From the NCBI GenBank assembly GCA_010015655.1, contig ML976658.1:1135087-1199086 (forward strand): a stretch of 64,000 nt of DNA, in the 5' to 3' direction. This DNA comes from Bimuria novae-zelandiae CBS 107.79. Lineage: Eukaryota > Ascomycota > Dothideomycetes > Pleosporales > Didymosphaeriaceae. The translations under genes and the position numbers were made by a program. Position 1 is the stretch's first letter. The number at the start of each line of letters is the position of its first letter. Shown here piece by piece: positions 18,515-29,481 of the stretch. A model generated the notes under the pieces. That model ran no database searches, was not told the origin of the DNA, and saw only the letters and a list, made by a program, of their open reading frames with translations.

Positions 18515-19528
18515 ATGTCCTCCCACCAAAACATTCAAAGTCAGCCATCCCGGGACGTCGTCGCGCAGCCCACAATCAACACCCTACAAGACGAAGACAT
18601 TCCAGCTATTTCTTCTTCGAGCCACGACACAAGTTCTACCTCCTCCTGCCTTCCAGACACCGACTCTCTCTCACTAGTCCCGACCGCAGCACCTCCCGCA
18701 CCATCCACGTCGCCACGTTCTCAAAATGAACAAAATCTCCTGACGCCTCCTTCGAGCCACTCCACGTTTTTCACCACCGACTCCCTGCCAGAAACGGACG
18801 AACTATCACCTGTCCCGGCCGCAGCGGCTTCTGCACTACCTACGTCGCCCCATTTACAGCGCATCCAGGAGCTGTATGGTTCTCCGCTTCGAAGCGTGGA
18901 TCGGGTAACAAGATGGATAAGCGAGGACGATTCACTTCCACCGTTCTTCTATTCGCCAATACCCAGTAAAGACTGGATTGAGCACGAAGCGCTCGAGGAC
19001 GAAAACTGGCTTTCACCGTCGCCGTCTGGTTCTTTCATGGCAGATTCACCAGAGCTTGAAGCTGGGGATGATTTTGATGTGGACAGTGCACAAGCTAAAG
19101 TGGTAGGGAGTAAACAGCAAGCTGAAGTTTTTGTTAGCACAAGGTGTCCTCGTTGCGGCGAGGGACTGGAGACGTACCATTATTGCGAGCGGTGCTTTGA
19201 GATACGCGGGGAACACATTACGGCTTCGCCCGCGCAAGCTAGCTGGCCTTCCTCTAGGAGACACCAAACTCGCGCGGATGAACAAACGGGTCTAGAATCC
19301 CCTGCGGAATCGGCTGCCAACCCTGGGCCGCATGACGATAGGGCTAATTCGGAGGGCATATCCCCTATCGAGTCCCTGCCGCCGCCTGAATTTCCGGCTT
19401 TGTATCGCACACCGAGTTACCCCAGGATATACCATACGCCTCGGGAAACCCCCGAAGCGAGGCGCCACACTCCTGAAAATGTGTATAATGAGTACTCCTC
19501 TCCCTGCAATTTTGTCTATCTTTATTAG
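18515..19528 (+). CDS. Ser/Pro-rich protein with a four-Cys zinc-ribbon-like motif
   Basis: A 337-residue protein I do not recognise. The start is in a strong context (CCACCATGTCC). Residues 1-115 are Ser/Thr/Pro/Ala-rich and contain a duplicated segment (LPDTDSLSLVPTAAPPAPSTSP and a second copy about 45 residues on with LPETDELSPVPAA). Residues 120-205 are acidic with WISEDDSLPPFFYSP and EDENWLSPSPSG. At about 210-226 is CPRC-x9-CERC, which has the spacing of a small zinc ribbon or knuckle. The C-terminal 110 residues are Pro/Arg-rich with YRTPSYPRIYHTPRETPEARRHTPENVY. There is no signal peptide or membrane segment. It may be a disordered regulatory or scaffold protein; this is inference. 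Confidence 0.65.
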   Translation: MSSHQNIQSQPSRDVVAQPTINTLQDEDIPAISSSSHDTSSTSSCLPDTDSLSLVPTAAPPAPSTSPRSQNEQNLLTPPSSHSTFFTTDSLPETDELSPVPAAAASALPTSPHLQRIQELYGSPLRSVDRVTRWISEDDSLPPFFYSPIPSKDWIEHEALEDENWLSPSPSGSFMADSPELEAGDDFDVDSAQAKVVGSKQQAEVFVSTRCPRCGEGLETYHYCERCFEIRGEHITASPAQASWPSSRRHQTRADEQTGLESPAESAANPGPHDDRANSEGISPIESLPPPEFPALYRTPSYPRIYHTPRETPEARRHTPENVYNEYSSPCNFVYLY

Positions 19529-19768
19529 TCATTGTATTTAGATGAAAGAGAAGCTGTTGGAGCGTTAATAGCAGACCTTGACGTCGTCGTCTTTGTCTTT
19601 CTTTCTTTCTTTCGAACCAAATATTTTATAGCAATGCCAGTCGTAATTGCACAGTCCATAACGCAACAGTGGAGTGGCTTCTGTTGTCCTGCAGTGTGAA
19701 TTGCTGGATACCTTCCTATTCTCAACTGCTCTGTCGTCGATTTCATAACGTGAAATCCCGTTATCTCT
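19529..19768. other. Convergent 3' intergenic spacer
   Basis: 240 bp between the ends of two convergent genes, with a TCTTTCTTTCTTTC run near 19595-19612. The minus-strand open frame 19525-19920 crosses it in a different frame from the phosphotransferase and is not a gene. Confidence 0.5.
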
Positions 19769-20746
19769 TCAAATTCCGGCCACCACATCCCCTGAGTCAT
19801 CATTGACCCTCGCCTTCCCACCACCATCTCGTCCGCCTCTGCCTCCTCGTCCACCTCTCCCGCGACCACTTTCCCCACCCTTGGTTCCAACCTCCTTCTC
19901 CCAAGCTTCGACATCAACAACTACACCTTTAGGCAACACTCCCCCACTCATCAACACATCTCCGCTCTTCTTCCTGTTCTCCACCCTCTTGAAAAATTCA
20001 TACGGTAAGAACCCCTGCTCATTCCCCTCTGTAAGAATGACCTCGTTCTCGCTGACGAAGAACTTGATGCCCGCCTGCATCGCCGCTTGTATATCGACAT
20101 ACACCAGCACGATCGCACTCTTGCGCATCCCCGAAATAACCGGAGGAGCCTCTTTCTCAGGCTCGCCCGCCGACGCCGGCTCATCAAGAGCTTTGAACCC
20201 TGCAGGCAGTCCCGACGCAAAGTGGATATGGTTCCGCCCCATGCGTCGCAGACCCCCGCTCTTCAGGATAAGATTCCACGCATGCTCGTCTGTGCCGTGG
20301 ACAACGACGTCCGGCACATTCCCTTTCTCAACCGAGATCGGCGTAAGGAGGCCCTCGGTGTCGACTTTGATCGAGTGTCCCTGATTCGCTCTGATCATCC
20401 ACTTGCTCGGATCCTCCTCTTCCTCACCCTCTGCACTTGCCTCCTCTGCGGCAGCCTTCTTGGCTTCCTCCTCGCTAACCTTCTCTAACCGCTCTTTCAG
20501 CACCATCGAGAACCGCTGCTTATCGTTCGTCTTCACAACGTCCCGTAGTTCCGCGAACGAGACTTTCAACTGCGTCAACGAGCGCGTATTCAGCGCCTCG
20601 TGCACGCCGACATACCCGCCCTTGCCGAGCTTCAAGCCTTCCTGATTTGCGCCGTGGCGCAGCAGCCACGATACTTTGCGCGAGACCTGCTGCTTGCGCG
20701 GGAGGTCTTTTGGGTTGCGCCCGCCTCGGCCGCCTCCGCGCGCCAT
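19769..20746 (-). CDS. TPT1: tRNA 2'-phosphotransferase (Tpt1/KptA family)
   Basis: 325 residues, single exon, start at 20746. Tpt1 removes the 2'-phosphate left at the splice junction after fungal tRNA ligation, moving it to NAD+ to give ADP-ribose 1'',2''-cyclic phosphate. Family signatures are in order: SRKVSWLLRHGA (catalytic Arg-His, residues 30-31), GYVGVHEAL, KQRFSM, IRANQGHSIKVD (residues 118-129), VVVHGTDEHAW (150-156), GGLRRMGRNHIHFASG (165-179) and VLVYVDIQAAMQAGIKFFVSENEVILTEG. An acidic insert (about 91-113) separates the two lobes, as in other fungal forms. The C-terminal 30 residues are RGG-type (GRGRGGRGGRGGRDGGG), a possible RNA-binding tail not needed for catalysis in bacterial KptA. 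It converges with the zinc-ribbon protein. Confidence 0.95.
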   Translation of the reverse strand: MARGGGRGGRNPKDLPRKQQVSRKVSWLLRHGANQEGLKLGKGGYVGVHEALNTRSLTQLKVSFAELRDVVKTNDKQRFSMVLKERLEKVSEEEAKKAAAEEASAEGEEEEDPSKWMIRANQGHSIKVDTEGLLTPISVEKGNVPDVVVHGTDEHAWNLILKSGGLRRMGRNHIHFASGLPAGFKALDEPASAGEPEKEAPPVISGMRKSAIVLVYVDIQAAMQAGIKFFVSENEVILTEGNEQGFLPYEFFKRVENRKKSGDVLMSGGVLPKGVVVDVEAWEKEVGTKGGESGRGRGGRGGRGGRDGGGKARVNDDSGDVVAGI

Positions 20747-21708
20747 TGCCTGTCGAAGAAGTTTTGTAGATTGAATTTTGAAGTTTTGAGAGACGAGGCG
20801 GGGAGTGGCGAGAGTGTTGTTGCGGGTAGTGTGGATTCAGCTGTTGCGTTTTGGAGAGAAGTGAGTCTGGGTGAGAAATGGTGTGCTGAGATGAGTCGAT
20901 GCCAAGGAGTGATGCCTGCCGTGCGTAGTCATTCGAAAGTGCACTCACGTTTGTGTGGAGGAACGCCACAGTGTGGCGACCAATCACGCGCATCCGCCCT
21001 CGGCGTATTCGAATTTATGTAAAATGCTCCTCAGGTCTATACACCGGACGAAAGAAGCCGGTCGCACCTAGCAAGCTATCTAAATAAGTACACTAAATGC
21101 CAGCATCTTGTTTATGCATTCTTTTATTTGTCTATTTTTCTCGCCGCGAACGGCTGTTATTAACTGCGCTAAGGTAAAAAGGAAGTTTATTATACCCATA
21201 ACGCCGCTATGCAACAGTCTAATGCATGTCCACCAAAAAAAACTTTCCGCTGGGACAGTGACTTTTCGAGGCGCCCGATCCAGACGCCGCCACCACGAAT
21301 ACTAGACTGCAACGCCGATGATGTATCTTACTTGGTATCATCCAAAAACGAAAGAAAACAAAGCTCGGTATCGAAAGTAGCCGCGTGATGAAAATTAATC
21401 ATAAGGAAGGCTGGGTATCTTGAACCGGGAGAAAAGGCCGTCGTTTTGAGAAGTCCTGCTCTCTCGCCTAGAGACCTGCCTGGCTATGGTGTCGTTCATA
21501 GCTCCATTTTCATTATACCGCCATTCCAGGCCGTAGTGTGATGCGCAGCCCGATCCGAATTGAACAATATATATAGATAGAAGTTGAGTAATGAGTCCAG
21601 GCAAGTGCCCAGTAGACGATGTAGGGGAGAGTGAATGGCCTGAAAGCGATGATGCTCGATGCGGGCCAGGATCGCATCTTTACCTTGGACCGCATCACAC
21701 CGATATCG
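20747..21708. other. Intergenic: phosphotransferase promoter and transcription-factor 3' UTR
   Basis: The first 250 bp are the 5' flank of the phosphotransferase. The rest has normal to slightly AT-rich composition; minus-strand open frames 21395-21604 and 21513-21698 are short and have no recognisable content. I see no gene. Confidence 0.5.
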
Positions 21709-24700
21709 TCATTGCCATTGGCTCACATCTGGAAGTCCATGCGGATAATAAAGCGTCCCACCGTACCCAGGTCCGCCGCTGAGACCAAGGCCGGGATCCA
21801 TGAAAGTTTGCGCCCACTCTTCTCCTCCGAACAATTCGTCGAAGTTCATGTTAGTAGGATTTTGACCAGGTACACGTGGGGGTGGGGGACCTTGCACGGT
21901 AGGCGAGTGAGGAAAACTGCGGTGCTGCGCGCTTTGCATCAGATACATAGGCATAGGTCCTAAGAGCTGAGCCTCATTTTCTGGCCGCCTTCCTGGAGGC
22001 AGATTGGCCATAGGGCTCGGAGCATAAGATACCGAGCTTGGTTTCATTTCAACGCCGGTATATTGAAGTGGCAAGTGGTTTGCGGTTGATGAACCATGCT
22101 TCATCTGATAGGCCTGGGGATTGCTATCCTCAAATGTGGTCATCGGCTGATTTGGATAAGCCAAAGGATCTGCGGACGGGAACATTAATGTGTTGATATC
22201 GACATTGAGCCCAGTACTATCGATTGCAGTTGTCAGGGGCGATCCGGCCAATGGCTGACCAGGGCGTGGATGTGATCCAGCAGGCAGACCGAAGCTGCCA
22301 AGGCTACTAGTGGTGGCTGATGTCGGTGTAAGGTTCGGAGTCACTTCATAGGAATCGGATCCAGAGTGCATAGGGGAATAAGGATCCATGCCCAAGTTGG
22401 AAAGGTGACTTTGCGACAATGGAAGACTCGTCTTACTGCTAGGCGGCATGCTTTCGGGAAACGTCGATGCTCGTCTGAGACCCATCATAACGAAGTCCGA
22501 ATCTAATTTGAGTGCATTAGGGCGGGTATTCATCGACTGAGGCGAACTGGCTTGCCGACGCTTCTTGGAATCAGTCGGTCCACCTCCACGCCTCACTACG
22601 TCGGGTAGTCTATCAAATATGGTCTGCGAACGTGTCAGTACTTTGTCCAGTAAAAGATGTTGCAAGTTTGCAAACATACCCGCAATGTCTCAGAGCACCT
22701 ATCTGCCACGAGGCTTCTTTGAGCAAAATAATCAAGTAGCTCCTTTCCCTCAACAGCCTCACGGAAAAGCTCCCTGCTAGTTTGACTCGTAGGATTCTCA
22801 AGGACAAAGTACAAAATAGAAATGATGGCGAAGAACGTCGTGTACATGGAGAACCAGTACGCACCGACGAGTATACCTCGCTTCTTCATTTCTGCGGTGA
22901 TGTGTATGATGTTGCGCGAGACGCTGACGCATGCCGATGCACATGCGAAAGCCCGTTGGTCCACCGAAGGCTTATTGCGCTCTGGGTTCGACACATAGTG
23001 CAGGAAAGGTCGATAAAGGAGCAGTTGAGCATGCCCGAATGCCATGCGCAAAGCTTGCTGCACCCTGCGACGCTGTCAGCGATAGGAAGTGCAGCCGTAA
23101 CGACGCTCTTACCTGAGAATAACTGGCGGTGCTTCGCTGCCCGGTTTGAGCGCCATTGGAAGCTCGTCAAGCCACCGCTGCATATTTTGCTCAATTTCGC
23201 GGATCTTGGAATAGCTAACAGAATAGGTCACGGAGTGTTTACCACCATGTTGTGTACCCTTCGTAGGGTACACGTACTTGCAAATCTTGCTTAGTATCTG
23301 GATGAGTTTCGCGTGGGCATTCGATGCGTGCATAATAGATATCTTGCCTTCGGGCATGGGTAAGATCTCTGTTTCTGTGATGTACTCGTCATCGACTTCG
23401 GTGGGATAGTCTTGGTCGACATCTTCGTCTTCGAGGAATAGAGGAAGTCCCAACATGGCCCCGACGTAGGTGTCCATTCTCCGGATAACCCAGAACAAGC
23501 GCTTCCTAGTTTCTGACTCTATCGGAGTGAAATTGACACTGAAGGACCGGTGCAGGCCCATGCGAATGGCGGAGCGGAGGGCAACCCCTATGTAGGAGTA
23601 ACAAGTGGAGAGTTTGGCGGTGCTTTGGAGGAATTGTATCATAAACACGATAGCTTGCAACGACGTTAGATCGCGACAGTCCGTGACGTCAAGGAGCTGT
23701 CGAGAGGCACGAAAGTATTTGTATCTGCGCCGAATTAGCAAGGGGAATAATTGCAGTTGATAGTAACTCACCCTTCTTCTACGTGGCCTTCGAAGCCTGC
23801 GGGATCAGGTTGCGTGTTTATCTTCGGAAATATCGTCCCTAGCGCGAGCACAGCGTAAAGCAACGGTAGGAAGGTATTCTCTGCGTTACTATAATAATCT
23901 GGAGTGATCTCGTAAATGCGATCGAATGACTTGTAAAATGAAGGCAGGTGCACAATTCGAATCATAGCACTGGCATCAACGAGAGCACTGTCGCACAGTG
24001 TTCGCGCAATATTCTTGGGCGGCAGATCGGTCCCAGTCGGATGAAGGGCCGCAGAATCCGCTGGCGAAGGGTGGGTGTTTGGCGAATCTAGCACTTGCGA
24101 AGGTGTTCGGTACTTGAAGAGTGAAGAAGATAGCGCTTTGCCGCTAATGATGTCTCCATACTCTTGCTGGATTCGTCTCATGAAGCTCAGCTCCGACGAT
24201 TGGCCATGATAATCCCAGTTCCCATCCTCATCGAGATCCAAATTTCCGGTCGCTTTGACCATGGATTCGAGATGCGAGTCGGCCGCATCATTGTTTCTCC
24301 CTTGATCTTCGTGACGAAGCGCACTGCGCGGGTCATGAATTGGTTGCGGGCGTGGCGGTGCAGCCGGGAGCTGGGGTAACAAGCCGCTCTGGAGATGCGC
24401 GTCAATGCTAGCATCACCAAGATCCAAGGTTGGGAAAACAATAGACAATATAGTTTTCGCTCGCTTCAGTTGCGTTTCCAGCGCTTCGATGTATTGCGGA
24501 GCAGCGGTGCGCCTTCGGTTCGAAGGCTGATCGTAAGTACATTCTGGATACGTGTTACTGCGCGCGATGCGCAACTCTCTGCGGAAAAGCAAGCGCACTT
24601 ACCATAGCTATATACTGTGCAATGGGTGCAAGGTTGCTTGCCGTCACATTTAATTTTCTTTCTCCGGCACTCGTCGCTGGGGTTATGTCAAAATCGCACA

Positions 24701-24913
24701 GCCTCGCCGCCACGACTAAACGTACCATGCGCGCGTCACCCGCCTTCGCTTCTGCATTGGCCCTGTGGCTGTCTTCTGTGGCTGCTCATCGCCATCATCG
24801 TTGATTGGTGATGTCTGATCCTCGACGTCAGGAGATTCTTCGTGCTGCAATGCGCGGCCGCGGACAGCATTAGTGGTCTGGCCGTCAACAATCGGAGAGG
24901 TGGAAGCATCCAT
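21709..24913 (-). CDS. Zn2Cys6 fungal-specific transcription factor, six exons
   Basis: Exons on the minus strand: 24726-24913, 24603-24676, 23772-24543, 23113-23724, 22680-23064, 21709-22623, separated by introns of 47-59 nt with GT-AG ends; the product is 981 residues. Splicing exons 1-3 gives a perfect binuclear zinc cluster CDECRRKKIKCDGKQPC then THC and C (C-x2-C-x6-C-x5-C-x2-C-x6-C), preceded by KRRRVTRA and followed by a basic linker and a coiled coil (APQYIEALETQLKRAK). The middle is the fungal-specific transcription factor domain (YKYFRASRQLLDVTDCRDLTSLQ, then YSYIGVALRSAIRMGLHRS and RKRLFWVIRRMDTY). The tail is Pro/Gln/Ser-rich and ends MNFDELFGGEEWAQTFMDPG. The cluster resembles regulators of plant-polysaccharide use (the CLR-1/COL-26 type, from memory), but I cannot assign an ortholog. 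Start 24913 is chosen over 24985, which would add an unlikely 24-residue leader. Confidence 0.9.
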
Positions 24914-27072
24914 ATTGATGTGGCACGCAGTAGGAGCATCACAGATTGGGCGCGCGCAAGCTAAGAAGAATTGAATCAGACACATCGGCTGCCTTGACTA
25001 AGCCGCGGAGAGGGGCTATCCACTCAATTAGAATTCAAGTGGACCTGTGGGCAAGGGCGGAACTGGAGTAGCGCCGAGCCTTCGAGCGTTGGCGTCGTCC
25101 GCTTGAGATGTCTCTGGTGAAGGGAAAATGCAGTCATGTGCTTGGCGGCAGGACAGGGAGTGGAGCTTGGGCAGCTGGCCGCCGGTGACCTCAGGTGCTA
25201 TCTGCACTCCCTAGGCGCAATTTACGAGGGCACATCCAGTAACAGGAGGCTCTGTGAGTTGTCTATGGAGCAGAATGGTACGACTGCGCCAGCCAAGCTC
25301 GCTTATCTGCAGCCTGTGTTGCAAGCTGTGGCGTCACAGCGCCTTGTTGGGCGTCTCGAGGCGCTTCATGCCAATCTCGAAGGAGTGGAACCCATAGCGA
25401 AGCCACCACTGCCACAGGTTCATGGAGTCGCCCAGCCAAAAGTGTGACCTCAGACGCTGGCATGGCGCGCGATGCTCGCTCGGCCGGGAGACTGTCCGGA
25501 TCGCGGCGAGTGCAGCCGGACACAGATCGTCTGTTCCATCGCATAATCTTCTGCAAAACTTGTTCTCCTGCGGTTCTGCTGCATTTGCAAGCACACGGCT
25601 GGTGCTGTTTGCGGAACCGATCAGCACGGATAAACGTGCCGTAGTCGTCGAGCCTCGTGGGAGCCAAGACGCCGTTGCCCGCTTTCGTATCGTCGCTCGG
25701 CGTCACGCTGCGTGCGAGGATCCGAAGGCCTGTCTCCGACCCACCATGGCGTCAATGCAGTGGCCGAGGTGCACCATTCCATCTACAATACGAGTAGAGC
25801 TGCGAACCCGTCAAGCGTACCTCGTCCATGGCACAATTCATCCAAAATCTGCAACCGTAAAGTAACCTTGAAAACTTGTCAAATTGTGCTGAAGTCTGAG
25901 GCATCACAGCTTCCACATTAGTTAACTCGCGTAGGATCTTGAACTCCACTCCATCACACGCGATGGAGGAAGACTGTTGCAATCGGTCTGCAATCAGACC
26001 GGATTTAATTTTCTGTGGGGCAGCCTCCAACGTGCTGGATAACCTAACACGGACGTGTCGTGCACAAGTCCATATTAAACGTGGAAAGACAACTCTACAC
26101 TCGTCTTCGAGGTCGGATTCCCAGCGACCGACCGAGACGGGGTGGGTGAAGGGCGTGGATTTGCACTTGTTGTACTTTAGAGAGTAGCAGGATAACGATC
26201 TCGCGGAGCTTGAAAACTAGCTCCGCAATCAGCACAAGGGTACTGTATTGAATGCAAAGGAAGTTGATTTCTCCGTCGGTACATCTTGGATTGTGATCAA
26301 GTGTGTTTTTTTAGGCGGTCGGCACGGGGTCGGATTCTGGGGAATCGGCCGGTGTGTATCTATGTACGCAAGGCAGAATGAGGAATCGGGTCCCAGTAAC
26401 ATTGAGGCCTTATCGGTCGCATGCTAAGTATTGCCAGTTCGTTTGCTTACGGCAAGTTAGTCTGATCAATCAACCTCGCCGTGCTGAACGATGACGGGAT
26501 AATGATCCTTGGCCGGCTAGTCGCACATCGCCCGTAGTGTGGAAGCCAAGGTCTTCTAGCATGCTCCCGGGGACTGGGTGAGCCACGCCGCAAGGTTCTG
26601 GAGAATTTTGCGCCATTCACCGCCACTCGCACTCGCCTCAATCGACGGGTCGGAAATAGAGCGGACAGGTTCGGTGCAGCGATCCGAGCCGGTGCATGAT
26701 ACTGATCAGCCACTTTGGTTCACAAAGCCCTTCGTCACGATTCATTCAGAGCTGCTGCTAACGATTAGACGAGTCGCTCAGTCTTCGATTGGTATGCCTC
26801 CCGAATCCCGACGGCAAATCTGGTAAGCTAGCGCATATAGTTCTGGGCCACCTATGGTTTCGGGCCACCCCACCAAAACGCGACACCTGCACAAAACACG
26901 CGATTTCTCAACAACGCCTATTACAATTGCCATGTAGTATATATAGACTATCCCTCGCACTGTTAACATCTGCCGCTCACGGGCCACCTCTGGCTGGCCA
27001 ATCAACTGATAGTACTCAGCAACACCAAATCTGTATCGTGATGTCAGCAATTTCTGTTTTCTAGGCAATATA
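24914..27072. other. Long stretch without a recognised gene
   Basis: About 2.1 kb of near-50% GC. Short overlapping open frames occur on both strands (25136-25447, 25263-25706, 25422-25865, 26447-26713 and others), but none has a domain or coding pattern I recognise. It probably includes the promoter of the transcription factor. CGG/CCG triplets cluster at 26315-26353 and near 26110-26140. Composition drops abruptly to AT-rich at about 27,073. Confidence 0.5.
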
Positions 27073-27209
27073 ACGTACTTTATAAGCGAGCCGTCATTAT
27101 AAGCAAGCCGTCACCCCACCAAACTTTTCGTAACGTGTCACCTTATAATAATAATAGCTTAACTACCTCTTACTTAAATACTTTATAACGAAGTAGATAT
27201 CTTCCTTAC

Positions 27210-27656
27210 TGTTATGAGGCTCTCACACCTTGTTCCAATCTAGGTTAGGATAGTAAGGTATCGTGGTACTTTATAGATTATTTAGTAGTATAAGTTAATG
27301 CGACACTTAGCGCGAGCTAAATAATTTAATTTTATAATAAATAAAATAACTATTAGTTTATATAGGAAAACGTACTCGCATAGAAAATATATAAGTTAAC
27401 TATAAGAAGCGTAATAAAGGAAACCTGTCCTGTATATATATTCTCCTCGTCCTATAGAATCCTATGGTGTCCTATATCCTGACTTCGTGGGATCCCATGG
27501 GATTTCCTGGGACGTCACGTGACCAGGGTCACGTGGTCCCACGGTGTCCTATAGCCTTGGCGTCTAAAACAGCCTAGGACATTACGTAAGCCTAAGGTAT
27601 GGCCTAAGTGCCGTCATAAGGCCCGTTATCCTACTATTAACTTTTAGATTATAATA
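27210..27656 (-). repeat. Left LTR of Gypsy A
   Basis: 447 bp, TGTTATGAGG...TTATAATA (the terminal CA is now TA). It carries GTCACGTGAC (27514-27523) and a second CACGTG. It matches the right LTR after removal of that copy's 178-bp insertion. Confidence 0.92.
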
Positions 27657-27775
27657 CTATCCTCCTCCTTCCTCTGCATGTCCTTATGCAATAGCTAATA
27701 TCCTTTTAAAGTATCTTTTATTATTATTTTGTTAGAGATTAAATAAACTTAGTTAGTTAGACTACTATAATGTCT

Positions 27776-27972
27776 TATAAGTACTACACGAAGAAGGACT
27801 TAACCTATAAACTATTTTTCTTTAAAATATAGTATAGCAACTATTATAAGAATAGCGTTATAAAATATAAAATAGTAAAACCTATAGTTTTAAATTTCTT
27901 CTAAATTAATTTTAAAATTAATAGACTCGAGCGCCTAGAAGAGGTAGTAATAGTTAAAAAGAAAATAGTTAT
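27776..27972 (+). pseudogene. Antisense Cys-cluster ORF of Gypsy A (part 1)
   Basis: Opposite in strand to pol and located between the end of pol and the downstream LTR. From an ATG at about 27776 the frame reads MSYKYYTKKDLTYKL, where Tyr-x2-Tyr-x6-Tyr fits a former C-x2-C-x6-C (TGC/TGT turned to TAC/TAT), then a second cluster YSNYYKNSVIKY and a charged stretch RLERLEEVVIVKKK. It is interrupted at 27972 by element B and seems to continue at 47353-47530 (ATRAKRKGLLK, LKERKKKLLTNLIKFIKEIKRL), a Lys-rich helix. Function unknown; compare the ORFs in elements B and C. Confidence 0.5.
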
Positions 27973-28450
27973 TATTATAAGACGCTCACACCTTATTCTA
28001 ATCTAGGTTAGGGCAGTAAGGTATCGTGGTACTTCATAGATTATTTAGTAGTATAAGTTAATGCAACACTTAGCGCGAGGCTAAATAATTTAATCTTATA
28101 ATAAAATAAGATAACTTATTAATTTATATAAGAGAACGTACTCGCACAGAAGATATATAAGTTAACTATAAGAAAAGAAATAATATAGAAGAATTTACTA
28201 TACTATATACTAGTCTATTTCTTCCTTTGTCTTTAGGTAATCTAGCCCCCTTAGCAGATTGCCTTAGTTTAAAGCTTTTAGTAAATTACCTTAATCTAGA
28301 GCTATTATTAAATTAGAGTTACGTAACTCTAGCTAATATAAGCAATCCCGTAAGTCCTTATAAGCTAGCTATAATATAACTTTATTTATCTCCCCCTATT
28401 TATTCTTATTTATAGTTATATTACTATCTAGGTTTTTTAAGCTTATAATA
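27973..28450 (-). repeat. Left LTR of Gypsy B
   Basis: 478 bp, TATTATAAGACG...CTTATAATA. Its first ~220 bp resemble the LTR of element A; the remainder does not. Confidence 0.92.
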
Positions 28451-28589
28451 TTATCCTCCCTCTTAAAGTAATTATCTTAATACTTATTATTTTATAATTA
28501 TATGGCGGCGCTAGCGTGCGCGCGTATAAGTAGCTATTAAGACTTTTACTATAAGTCTGCCTTATGCTTTTCTTATTGCTTACCTAACT

Positions 28590-29030
28590 ATGCCTAAAGT
28601 CTTAATAACATCTTCTAACTAACGTCGCTAAGACTAGATAAAGGCTATTCTAGACGCAGACGTTAAAATACTAATTTTATATAGGCGTTATAAAGAGAAG
28701 GGGCTAAAGTATATAATAAAATTATTTATTAGCTTCTACGCCTACTATATTTAGGTAAAAGTTTAGTATAGTTTAGTTCTAACGCGGACTAAGCGTTAGA
28801 AGATAAAAGTGGAGTAATTTTACTTTTAAAGTAATATTTTTTACTTAAAGGAGGAACTAGCTTAAAGAAAGTAAAAGTTATTTAATATTTAAAAAAAAAG
28901 TATTATCACGAGTTAAAAAAATTATATTAATAAAAAAGCTAGAGTATTTAGATCGTAATGCTAGAATTTTAATATCTTTTTCTTTTAAAAGTATAGACGC
29001 CAGCGCCCTTATTTTATTTTTAATATTATT
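28590..29030 (+). pseudogene. Antisense Cys-cluster ORF of Gypsy B
   Basis: ATG at 28590 on the strand opposite to pol, between the end of pol and the adjacent LTR. The frame reads MPKVLITSSN, a stretch ending DADVKILILYRRYKEKGLKYII (Tyr-x2-Tyr-x6-Tyr, probably former Cys), then FYAYYI-x-VKV-x-Y (again Tyr-x2-Tyr-x6-Tyr) and SLVLTRTKR, followed by a charged helical stretch (YLKEELA, RK). Stops are TAA/TAG only. The order and spacing of the clusters match the antisense ORF in element C, where K-C-I-I corresponds to K-Y-I-I here. Element C interrupts the tail at 29037. Function unknown. Confidence 0.55.
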
Positions 29031-29036
29031 ACTTAT

Positions 29037-29464
29037 TGTTAGGATCTGTAATTAGCATCACCAGGCTAACATTCTGAGACGACCAAGGTCTTATGGGAGC
29101 CAATGGTGGCACAGCAATGGGCGGGTCACGTGACTGCTCGAAGCGCTCGAAGCGAGCAAGTCGAGCATGTGCAGAAAGCCAAGGCTGCGCTTGACATGCT
29201 CAAAGCGAGCAAGTCGAGCATACTAAGTATATAAGAACATGAGGATGGACTCTTCCACCTCGTGTTTAATCTTGTTTATCAATCTATCGTTTGGATCTAA
29301 CTAAGCAACCTTGTTGATTTGATTATACTATACACACCTTTGATACTAACACCCTAGTGACAAGCGTAAGCTATTACTACGACCCTCTCTTGTCCTACTA
29401 GTATTCCTGCCCGAAAACCAACCTTAGCCCCTTAGGGATTAGCTATCTCTTTAGGATTTTAACA
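29037..29464 (+). repeat. 5' LTR of Gypsy C
   Basis: 428 bp, TGTTAGGATC...TTTTAACA. It carries GTCACGTGAC (29125-29134), several AAGCGAGCAAGTCGAGCAT repeats and TATATAAG near 29228. Confidence 0.97.
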
Positions 29465-29481
29465 TTTTGAACACCCTTAAC

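Noticed and set aside
21709..24913. Assigning the Zn2Cys6 factor as XlnR/Xyr1
   Set aside because: The zinc-cluster sequence (CDECRRKKIKC) and linker differ from what I remember of XlnR (CDQCNQLRTKC); only a looser tie to CLR-1/COL-26-like regulators is offered.
24985..25865. Several overlapping frames of 97-147 codons as genes
   Set aside because: They overlap on both strands, have no recognisable motif, and none can be extended by plausible splicing.
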